The notes beneath the pieces are model-generated. The model had not been told where the DNA came from and searched no databases. It was given only the letters and a program-made list of their open reading frames with translations. 64,000 nucleotides of DNA from Gnetum montanum (taxonomy: Eukaryota > Streptophyta > Gnetopsida > Gnetales > Gnetaceae). Below, piece after piece: positions 47,001-57,130 of the stretch; positions within the stretch are counted from its first letter, which is position 1, and each line of letters begins with the position of its first letter. The position numbers were made by a program, and so were the translations under genes. Location of the stretch: the NCBI GenBank assembly GCA_015680685.1, contig MNCI01011532.1, forward strand, positions 115,024 to 179,023. Direction: 5' to 3'.

Positions 47001-49553
47001 TATTTATGGCACCTATTCCTTTCATTCCTACTATAGAGATGCTACATGTCATAAACTCCTTTGATGAGGAGGTTGGCTACTTTAGCACCATCATATAAGG
47101 TTTTAAGGTCAACATGGATGTAGGTGTTGACCTCTTTCACAACTTGTTTGGTGTTCCTATTAATGGGGAAAAGGTTCTCATTAGGATAATGAATGAATTG
47201 GGCCATCACAAGGAAGTTCTAGAGTGGCTTGGTGCCAGTATGGCCCACTTTGGAATTTTGATGGATAACTTCACAAATACTAATGCAAAGGAATCATATC
47301 CTTTGTTTAGGTCTCATGCATTTCCCAAACTACTATTACAGAAGAAGGTAATTAGCCTAGCATAGGGATGGACCTTTAATAAGGTCTTAATGGAGGGCAT
47401 CAAATTTTATTGGGCTACTACTTTGGCTACTAGGCTTTGTAAGGGGATCCTTGGATTCCATGTTGATACCTCTACAATAATTCATATGCACTTTGTGTTT
47501 TTCATAGGTTATCTAAAGAGGTTTGCGGAGTTTTTGGTGGTGTATAGGAATGGGAAATGGATTTCCCAAGACCAAAGTCAACTTTGTTGGCCTTGGATAA
47601 AGCACATTTATCCAACAATGCAGGCCTAGAACCCCCCAAAGGAAATGGATGAAACATTATCCATCATCACTAAGAATCTTGATGTTAGGTAGTATGAGTT
47701 TCCTTATAGTATTAATGATGATGGACCCCTCTCATTTCTTGCTAGTGTCCAAGATGCTAGATGATGACACATGGAGGTCAAAGGGATAGCTAGAGAGAAA
47801 CTCAAGAGGCCTATGCAGGAGGCACCCCTAGCATCAAATTAGCTTGTCCTAAAGAAGCTTAAGTTTAAGCTTAAGCCATCATAGTAGGTATTTGCAACTA
47901 CGATTTATTTAAATTTTTCTATTTCTTGTTCCAAAGTTTATTGCTATATTATGGTTTCATGTGTTAACTAGTTTTCTATGTGTTATAATTATATACAAGC
48001 ATAAGGTTATAGTAGCCCAAGTTGTTTCAGAGGTAGAACAAAGGCATGCAGAAGAGGCACTCCTAAAGAAAATTGTGGTTAAAGGACTTGTCAATGATGG
48101 TGTAGATGATCTAGATGCCTTATTGGTGAGGTGACACTAGGTACCTCTCCCAACATCATCCCATAGGAGGGAGAAGAGGAGGAGCTAGGTATGCCTATGC
48201 TTTAATATTTTCACTATATTTCATTAGTTATCCTTGGTTGTCATCCTAATCTTTTGATGATTGTTATGCTTACAATAGTTCTTGAGCCACTAGTGCAAGC
48301 TCCTATCCCTAAATTTCATGCAAAACCATGGGTAGAGACTCCAGACAAAGTGGAGTTTCTACATGGGATGGCTAAGGACATCATCGATTGATTACATCAG
48401 GTCACACCTAAGATAGGTAAGGATTTTGTTTTATGTGCTTTGATCATAGGCTTTATTTAAGGTTATTTAAGGTTGTGTTCTATAGTTGTATTTAAGATAG
48501 GTATGGCTATTTAAAGTTGTGTTCTATAGTTGTATTTTATGTTTGTGTAGTATCGTTCATGGAGTGGAACCCAAATAGAGACATGCAGATACACTCCTTG
48601 CCTAGACTTCCCTATGATGTGTCTAGTGTGCCCATGAATCTATACAACATTTCCACTAATTTAGCAATGTTGTGTGAAAAAGCTTCATGCAAGCTAAAGA
48701 GGTCCAACAAATCCCTATGGAAGAAAGTTGTGGCCTTGAAGGAAAATACTCAAAGGTAGGAGAATAAAATTAGGGATCTTCAAGACTATAAAGCCTTCAT
48801 GGAAGCCCAAGTGGCTAACATGGAAGAGTTATAAACTAAGGAGATCACATGGGCCCACTACTAGCATGTTGTTCAAGACAAAGTAGTAGTCCTACAGGAG
48901 ATGGTAGAACAATGTATGTAGATGAACCTAATCTCCCAAAATGTTGGGGACTAGAAGGATCAATACGCTAGGGTCTTGGAGTGGGGCAAGACATGAAAGG
49001 CCCACAACCATTAGTATAAGGCCAATCATGTGGCTTACCTAAAGTGGATTAAGGAAGAGTTGATTAAACAGAACAAGAGAGAGCTATTCATTTAGGGGAT
49101 CTAGGGAAAGAGTGCTCATCAATGTTTTGAAAGTACTCTCAAGGTGGAGAAATTCCATATTCTTTAGATCACCACAGTTGTAGGTGAGACCTCTATAGTT
49201 GCTGCTACTCATGATCCTCCTACTTGAACTCCTATAGATAGGTCTAGCATTCTTTCTAGCATTGATCTTGGGGATGTTGACAGGTTAGCATGATGGAAGA
49301 CTAGATCCTCCATCATTTGGAGGAAGGCCTTTTCCATCTACCCCCAAAAGTAATGGAGCCAAAATCTTTGCAGGTTTGATATATTTTATGTTTTAGTCTT
49401 TCTTTTAAGTCATGATTTTGGCTATGGGTTACTAACTGGATATATGTTGTTTTATTTTAGGCCTCAGGAGACATTTGCGGCCCCAATAGTGAGGGTGGGA
49501 ATAACCCACCACTTCCTCCTCCAAATGTGACTCAAAAACCTCCTTTAGTTTAG
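44006..49553 (+). pseudogene. Antisense multi-exon gene of T4, function unknown
   Basis: This is a plus-strand gene inside minus-strand T4, between gag-protease and RT. Inferred exons: 44006-44133 (ATG), a 1.8-kb T-rich intron, about 45945-46727 (with one frame change near 46390), 46839-47887 (about 345 codons), 48013-48188, 48279-48416, 48551-49373 and 49461-49553 (stop TAG). The first junction keeps phase: AG joined to G continues an open frame through DIPLGKLSLWF, FLTYLLRNFSVLL and VIVETPMPMASSLITRY. The large exon has MLHVINSFDEEVGYF, VDLFHNLFGVPINGEKV and a WATTLATRL...MHFVFFIGYLKRF segment. The 48551 exon is a probable coiled coil (KSLWKKVVALKENTQ). Exons from 47690 on match T2 (4215-7846) with the same intron positions. 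Stops are scattered. Antisense frames are known in Tat elements such as Grande and RIRE2; I cannot name a domain here. Confidence 0.65.
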
Positions 49554-49672
49554 CTTGTTTTTCTTTTTATGTTGATGGCTATGATTAGCCAGAACTGTGT
49601 TATAGATGGATGTTATTTTTTTTGACATTTTTACCACACAGTGTGGCCATGGCTATGTATGTTATGGATANG

Positions 49673-49801
49673 CTACAACCTTTCTTTATTTTTACTTATG
49701 TTTTAAACATTAAAAAAGTATCTCTTTCAAACATGGTCTACTATGACCTTAAACTAGCATTCTCATTCACTAACATGTTAAACTGGCACCACATCTGCTA
49801 A
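49673..49801. repeat. Left arm of a perfect 129-bp inverted repeat, bounded by N
   Basis: This is the exact reverse complement of 49991-50119. Single N bases stand at 49671 and 49802, one base from each end. A perfect match is out of keeping with the decayed surroundings; an assembly or gap-filling artefact is likely. Confidence 0.9.
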
Positions 49802-49859
49802 NAGTTATAAAGTCAAATGGCTAATTAACATGATTAATAGGATAAGCAATGAGAGATAT

Positions 49860-50070
49860 GGTAATAAAAGGGATGTTTGCTAGTTTTAGGCCATTGTGGG
49901 CACTGATTATATAGTATCGCGAGTTTAAGTCCATGGTAGGCAATATCACCAATTTAGAGTCTTAATAGACTATAGTGCTAGTTTAAAATCTTAGCAGATG
50001 TGGTGCCAGTTTAACATGTTAGTGAATGAGAATGCTAGTTTAAGGTCATAGTAGACCATGTTTGAAAGAG
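49860..50070 (-). repeat. T-family minisatellite downstream of protease (T4)
   Basis: About seven units, TGCTAGTTTAAGGTCATGGT and similar (plus strand), are present, as at 8041-8410 in T2. The inverted-repeat arm 49991-50119 overlaps it. Confidence 0.8.
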
Positions 50071-53000
50071 ATACTTTTTTAATGTTTAAAACATAAGTAA
50101 AAATAAAGAAAGGTTGTAGTAGATAGGTAACAATGCAAATAAACTTAGGCTACATGGATAAAATAACAAGGATACAATAAACTACAAAAGAAAAATAAAC
50201 TTATCTGGCTATCATTACATCTTGGTTGTAGAGGCATGGAAAGGTTAAGGTAAACTTCACTTGTGCAAACTCTTCTTAATCTTTGCAAGATTAGGGAGTG
50301 AGTAAGGCCTACTCTATATAAGCTTGTACTCACCATCCCCTTTGCTTACTATGTTAAAAAGGATTTCATCCCATAATATATCCCATTACCTTTTGTTGTC
50401 ATTGCTAGTTGTTTTGGGTTTTTGCTCTGCATGAATAAGAGTTACTTCTTGAAGATTCTATGTCTACATGGTTGACAACTAGGGGAGTTGCATTGTCATC
50501 ATGAATGATGATTTCAGTTCCCTTGTAAGGGAGGTAAATTTCTTGATGGATGGGTAAGGACACAACTCCTAACTAAGCCAACCAAGATCTTCCCAAGATT
50601 AGGTTGAATCCTAGTGTTTCTTCCACCACCAAGAATTTTTTGGTTGTAACAAATTATTCTTTGGCTACAAATCCAAGTAGATAGACCCCTTGATGACAAC
50701 TCTTAATTCATTGAAGGACTTAAGAGTTGCGATGGTTGTAGGTTGTACTTTCTTAGTTAAGCCTAAGAATTTAACAATCATGCATGGGATGAAATTGGTT
50801 GTAGCTCCATCATCAACATGCACTCAATGTATTTAAAATTTTCCTATGCATATGGTTATGAGTAAATAGGTCATAGTCACTTCACCATTCTAGGGATTAA
50901 CCTTAATTTTTCTATTTTGAAATGTTAAGGGTGTTGATTTCTCCTCCCTTAGTGATGAAGGAATCATCACTGCATTCATGGGTTTATCGTTAGTAGGAAT
51001 ATCCTCACTAATAGGTATGGAGGTCAACATTTTGACTAGCACCTCATGATGTGTGGCGGAAGTTATGATTAGATCATATAAGCTTAGGGTTGTGTTTTTT
51101 CACTTGAGTGATTTCCTAAGTTGGTCCATTGCACTGAGGAAGTTTTTATCATTGGACATGGGCTTATCACCCTAATTATGATTTACTTCTCCATGCATCC
51201 AAAAATGTAGAATTTGGCTTTAGGTTGTGGCTCTTTTTTATTATTTTGGTTGCGGGCTTTGATGTCCTCCTATGGCTTGTTGGTTGAAGGAAATGGAGTA
51301 GAGGAGGTCATAGGTATAGCTGAAATATGAGTGGGCTCTGATGGGTCCACTTCCTTTCATACCTCCATATGCTTGTCTCATTTTCAAGCTTTTGCTTATG
51401 CTTCTTCCTTTGGTTGGTTGTATTTTTTTGGTTGTCAACTATTGGTCATAAGGAAGAGGTAGTGGCATTGCCCACCATAGGAGGTCTTTGTGTAGTTGGT
51501 TGGGCTATGGCTATTTGGGTTATATTGGGTTGAGAGACCTTGATGCCAAAAGGTTCTCTTGGAGGCATTCATGCTGGTACTCTCACAATGAAGGGAGATC
51601 TTGAGCTATGGGAATCTAAATAAACTCTTTCATTGTCAAGGGGTACTTGAATAAATAATGGTTCTCTTGTAGGTCTTCAATTATCATCAATGTTAAATGC
51701 TAACATAACATAGGATTTATTATTAGCATTTAACAAGTCTTTGTAGACATGTATTAATAGGTTTTGCGGTCAAACTAGGTTAGAAGCATCTAAGACTAGT
51801 TCCCCCCTATTTATCATCCTTTGCAAGTCATCCTTTATTACAAGGTAGAAGTCTGTATCATGACCTAAGAGTTGATGATAATGGCAGAAGTGGTCTAGCT
51901 TGAAGTATTTAGGCAACTAGGGATCATCCTTCATTGCCCAAGTTGGATCTTTTGCTATTTCACATAGTCACTCATGTTTCTTTCAAGTAGTTTCAGTCAT
52001 TTGTTTATGTTTCATACATCCACTGCCTTATAGTTGGTCTAACAACTCAAATGGCTTTAATTGCAATGTAGTATATTTAGACCTATCCTTCCATTCAACA
52101 TTACATCTATTTTTTGTTCATGTAGTGGTCCTAGAAGTTCATGGTTGGTTATTATGGTCATTCGTGGGGGCCTTAGGCAGGTTCACTTTCAGCCCTTGGT
52201 TCATGGCCTTGGTTTCCTCGGTTACAGTTGCTATAGTAGTGTTATTTTATTTTCTCTTTTCTTTGTCTATTTGAGTGTGTTGGTTTTTATATGATATATA
52301 TATTGGATCATGGCTAGCCTTCATGGCATCCTCTATATTTTTGTTTGTGAAAATTCTTCTCTAAGAGACTGTGGATCAAGGTAGTAGAGTTTAGACATGA
52401 TGAAGTCATAAACTACTTTTTTGAATATGGCTAACAAGTAGGCTTTAGCTATGGCCTCTAATATTTCATTCAATAGTTCATTCCACCACTAAATGACTTT
52501 TTGTATAGGTTCTAAAGGTGCCTTCTTGACCTTCATGAGTTGGTCAAGCATTGTGTTAGGCTTCAAGTTATACTTGAAGTAGTTGACAAACTAGGCTACT
52601 AAGTCCTCCAAAGAGGATATGGATCCTCTAGGTAATGCACAATACCAATCAAGTTCTTTCCTAGTCAAAGACATAGGAAACATCCTCATGATGGTATGAG
52701 GCCATGGCTGCAAGAGTAAACATTTAGATTGAAAGGTAATAAGATGAGTGAAAAACTCTCAATTTTTAGGGCATTCTTGCTTCACCAGGTCCTTGGAAGT
52801 CAGGTAGCATCATGACACTTTGGTAAGAAATGGATGCTATGAGTTTAGACTATCCAGTTTGGCAAGTTTTCTACACCCAGTGTTGACAAGCTTGATAGAC
52901 TCTCTAGCCTGCCCACCTAGACAGTTCATCCAGCTGACAACCTACTCAGAAATGATGCATGGAGTTGTTGACGGTGCTCAGGATGCACGAAACATTTTGG

Positions 53001-53490
53001 GAAGTTTTCTAGTCAAGAATTTTGCTATGCTACACTACACTATGTAGCGTAGCAGGCCTTGGGAGACAATTTTTTAGGCAATCAACTGTAAACTGTTGCA
53101 AGACAAAGTGCTACGCTATGCTACACTACACAGTGTAGCACAACGTAGCAAAAACAAGATAGAAAGGCCCAACTTACTTAGTGATCTCAATTACACTCAG
53201 CAAGCATCTCCAGCCTTCAAAACTAGTTGCTTTGCTTGACTTCAAGTCCTTTAGCAAAGCTCCTCTTATTAGAAAAGTAGCAAATCAAGCAAAAAGTAGG
53301 CTATGTTGGCTACTACGCTATGTAGCGTAGCATAGTGTAGCAATGATGCAAAAATGATGAAAGGTATCTCAAAATGCAAGATCAACAAGTTCAAAGGCTT
53401 CTCATTGTAAAGAACAAAGGTTGCAAATTGTCAACATGGTCATCAGACAATAGTTTACAACTTAAGTGCAAATCGCAATTAAGGCCAGCT

Positions 53491-53830
53491 GCTACGCTAT
53501 GCTATGCTACGTAGCATAGCATAGCATAGCAAACATGCAGAACCAGCCAATACATTTCAAAGACTTCCAGTGCATGCAGTCAAATCTAATATAAATTTCT
53601 TCTTCGAACTGGTGGCTACGCTATGCTATGCTACATAGTGTAGCATAGTGTAGCGAACAGCTACGCTACGCTAACATGATATGCTCCATAGCATAGTGCA
53701 GCGTACCAAGCAGCGACACTATGCTAACATGCTATGATCCATAGCATAGTGCAACGTAGCAAGGAGCTACGCTACGGTAACATGCTATGCTCCATAGTGT
53801 AGTAGGAAACAATGCTACATTAATATGCTT
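53491..53830. repeat. Cluster of GCTACGCTATGC palindromes
   Basis: At 53491-53530, two 20-bp arms (GCTACGCTATGCTATGCTAC and its complement, one mismatch) meet with no loop. Further imperfect palindromes follow at about 53615-53655 and through 53830, and earlier ones lie at 53113-53152 and 53310-53342. All are in the solo LTR U3. Confidence 0.85.
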
Positions 53831-54010
53831 CACTTCTTGTCCACATCGTTGGTACACTTGATCTTAGCATCTCCAGTTCCAATAGCATGATTGTAGCATG
53901 GAAGGCTCATCAATCAATCGTCTTTGCATGTCCATGCAGCATGGACACATCAACATCTTGTGGGCCTAGGACACGTGGCATCCAAACCACATCTCTCTCA
54001 TGCTCCTAGC

Positions 54011-54020
54011 CCTATAAATA
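54011..54020 (+). promoter_or_regulatory. TATA box of the solo LTR
   Basis: CCTATAAATA, then CCC. This is the best-preserved copy of the family core. Confidence 0.65.
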
Positions 54021-55949
54021 CCCTAACAGGTAATGCTCAAGGGGTTGGAAAAATTTGCAAGTTGGCAAAAATTGTCGGTTGGCAAATTTGAGAAGAATTG
54101 GCAATTTTGAGCATTGTTGGCATTTGTCTTTGGCAAAGCAATTGAAAAGCCTGTTGGCAAATCTTAGCAGGATTGGCAATCTTGAGCATTGTTAAAATTT
54201 GCGAGTTGACAAAAATCAAATAGTTGGCATTCCCGTTTGGTATTCTATTAGCTTCTTTCTATTGCCTTTGTAGCATTTTTCCTCGTTAGCTCTTGAATCC
54301 ATGTTCAATCATACAGTTGGCTTGCTTTGAATGTCTCTGGTTACTTTTGGGATCTTTGTACTTCCCAGCATTGTGCAACCAATTGTATCCACCTTGACAA
54401 AGTAAAGTCGTAGTCTTGAAGCGGTGCATTTCTTATCTCCAGTTTACTTTATTTTCCTGCTTATCATTGCATTTTACATCGTTTTCATTTCCTTGCATAT
54501 AATAATCATTATTTTTATGCTATAAACATTGTTTTCAAATTACATGTTTACAAAAGGTTTAGTGACACTAACTAAGTCCCTGTCTGATCGACCAGACCAT
54601 TTAGGACACCCCGTTTCCATTTTATCCAGCATGGCCCTCACATGGATCTGGGGTTAAGACTATTTGACCGACGACCTCTCGATGTTTCCAGCCACTAAAG
54701 TTTTCGGTCGCTACAATGAGCATTAGGGTTACCTTCTCTGTTATATTTGCTAAATTATGGACTGGGGACAATAGGAGGAGGTTTCAAGGGTGGGACTACA
54801 AGACTTATGGGATCATCTTGGTAGAAGTTCGTAACCTTAATGATTTTTGTGGTAGAGGCTTTAAGTCTCTTCAACTCCTCCATTAGGTGTTGGATCATTT
54901 GGAAGGCTTGATACAAGCCTTATGATGGACCCATAATTTGTACAGTTTGTACATAAGGTTGTAGTATCTATTGTAAGGCTTGTGGCCTTGTTATGGATTG
55001 CATGATAGAAGGAAAAGGTTGCACTATGGTTATGGCTTGTGAGGAAAATAAAGAAAAAGATGTTTATTCTAGTACTTGAAGCACAAACAAGAAAAATGTG
55101 GTGTGTGATCCTTGTGTTGCTAGGGGTCTCATGGTGGACCCCATGTAAGTACTTAATAGATTTACAGTGGTAAAATTCACTGTTGATGGGTTTACATATC
55201 GAGACTATGTTAAAAATGGCATTGATGTATTATAGTTTGTTGTTTGTAGCATTGATTAAGTGTGATGTGTGGCTACAACCAATGTGAAATCTACCATAGT
55301 AGGGTATGGAGGAGTGGAAGATGGTGGCACCATGCCCATGGAGAAAAAAAAAGCATTAGGGAAGGTTCTATGATCTTGGGGGATGTTTGTTGGAACAATC
55401 CTCCAAGGATGTTTTCAAGCTCAAATTCTACCTTAAATTCATCCTCTTCTTCTTGTTGTTTCCCAAAGGTAGGCTTATCATTTTCCTCTTTTGTGGCAAT
55501 CAATTAGGTTAGGATGCTAGAATATATGTTGTTAAGAGGAATTTCTTCATATAGGAAAGGGATGTACTCTTTCCCATCCCTGTGCATGAGCTTAAACTCC
55601 CTTTTAGCCTCAACTTCAATTCATGGAATTAGCATGGTTACTTGTATTTTAGTACAAATTAAGTTATAATGATGTTCATTTATGGCTACAAAATTAGGGG
55701 TCCTCCCTCTAATCCTAAAATATTTCCTACACTCAATAATGGTAGGATCTTTGGGATCATACACCCTCATGGCTTGTTGGCTATGATCTTCACCAGTGAA
55801 GGTGAAGGGAAATTTGGTGGATGTTTGGAAAGACATAATTATAATGCTGAGAATGGCTTAAAAATAGGCTATAAATTGAAAAATAGGAGTAAATTCCAAT
55901 GAAAGGAATTCAAAAACTCATAAAGAAAACAAAAATGACAAAAAATAAT

Positions 55950-56580
55950 GTACTTACTATAATTAGTAAGTGGGGGATGATGTGGGTTTACCCCTTTACC
56001 TAAAATGGAATATTGGCAATGTTGGTTTCAAACCTTACCCAAGTTGGCCTCCCAACTACCTCTATGTCTGATATGGCAAGAGAGAAAAGAAGGGGATTGA
56101 GATAGTGGAAATCTCACACCTTATTTCAACATTAGAGAAGGGGAAAAGTTTGAAGACAAAAATGGAAATTTTGTAGTTTTCAAAGATGGTTTTGGCAAGC
56201 TGCCTCCATGCTAAAACCCCTCTTTTCCATGCTAGCTATTATGGAAACAAGGGGGAAGGCTTTAGAACTTGCTTTTTGGCCTTTATGAACCTTTGGAGTA
56301 CCCAATTTTGATGGATCTAAACCCATGATAGCTTGGGAAGGTCCTAGAACCTTTATTTTAAACCTATGAGAACCCCAAAACCTATTTTCCTTGGTTTTCA
56401 CACTAAGGGTCCCTATCTTCATGTTGAGCTTAGCATGGAGGCCTCAAAACACTTGATTTTTGGGTCCAAATAGCCCAAAAATAACCCTAATTGATGCTTG
56501 AACTCACTTAATAGCCTTGTAGCCTTGAAACATGGCTTGCTATGGCCTAAAACTGGAAACACCCAACCATGTTTACTTAT
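55950..56580 (+). repeat. Remnant of the hairpin-repeat region of T5
   Basis: 56160-56570 aligns, inverted, with 40350-40750 of T4 (for instance TTTTCCATGCTAGC...GGAAACAAGGGGGAAGGC and AACTTGCTTTTTGGCC). About three units remain. The left edge abuts T4 gag with no LTR or target duplication visible. Confidence 0.6.
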
Positions 56581-57130
56581 ATTAGATAAATTTTATCATA
56601 TATAACCTATTTTGGTTGATCTTTTCCTTATTATGTAATGTTTTAGGTTGCTTTTAGACTTATGTTGTCTTGTTGACCTTCTTAACCTTATATGGCCTTT
56701 ATATAACCTTATATGTTTATTGTTTGTCTTATTATATCTCTATTTACCTTTTTTGGCCTTTAAATGATGTCAAATAATGGGGTTTGACCTTCCTTGACCA
56801 TTGTTTAACACCATATCATCATGGCCCACTAAGGCCTTAAACTGGTATAATAGTCCACCATTACTCTAAACTAGCATCATGGCCTGCTAATGCCTAAAAT
56901 TAGCAAAATTATGACCTTTATTATTCATTTGTAGTCTTATACTTCCCCTTGTTTGACCTTTATGTGATCTTCATTCACCTCTATTACACTTTTCCAAAAT
57001 GACCTTATCTTAATAATGACTTTGGATTACCTTGATTACATTAGATTTTCATGTTTTTTTAATGGAAATTTAACATTATTTATTTACTTTGACCTAGGTG
57101 CCACTTAATATGCTTTTGATTGACATGCAG
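56581..57130 (+). other. T-rich lead-in to T5 pol with minisatellite and splice-site-like end
   Basis: Pyrimidine-rich sequence with repeated ACCTTTATATGACCTT words. Minisatellite units lie at 56815-56900 (CTAAGGCCTTAAACTGGTA type). It ends TTTTGATTGACATGCAG directly before the pol frame. Confidence 0.55.

Larger units (their letters stand above)
52749..54715 (+). mobile_element. Solo LTR of the T family in T4 gag, with a perfect 5-bp target duplication
   Basis: 1,967 bp, starts TGAAAAACTC and ends TTCGGTCGCTACA, flanked by ATGAG on both sides (52744-52748 and 54716-54720). A plus-strand TATA box lies at 54011-54020, with about 700 bp of R-U5 to the end. The tail block GATCTGGGGTTAAGACTATT aligns with 22905-22930 and 34270-34290. 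U3 is packed with CTACGCTATGC/GCATAGCGTAG words. CpG content is high, so it is young. It is inserted against the direction of T4. Without it the gag frame reads across. Confidence 0.92.
50255..55836 (-). pseudogene. gag: gag-protease polyprotein of Tat-like T4, split by a solo LTR
   Basis: I start at the ATG at 55836 (MSFQTSTKFPF). The N-terminal domain has HHYNLICTKIQV, matching T1 and T2. A Val/Ala/Gln-rich linker follows. The capsid domain is cut by the insertion at 52749-54715 and resumes with LLLQPWPHTIMRMFPMSL, ELDWYCALPRG, SISSLEDL and FKYNLKP, followed by an AYLLAIFKKVVYDFI-like segment. A zinc-knuckle-like block near 51900-51790 reads CHYHQLLGHDTDFYLVIKDD then MINRGEL, with the last Cys changed to Tyr. 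Protease near 50820-50500 keeps VHVDDGATTNFIP, the best-preserved active site of the three copies. The C-terminus fades near 50255. Stops are frequent. There is no LTR or PBS upstream: at about 55950 the sequence changes to T5. Confidence 0.85.

Noticed and set aside
46839-47887. Assignment of the antisense gene to plant mobile domain or a named transposase family
   Set aside because: The layout is suggestive, but I could not match a defining motif by eye; a profile search is needed.
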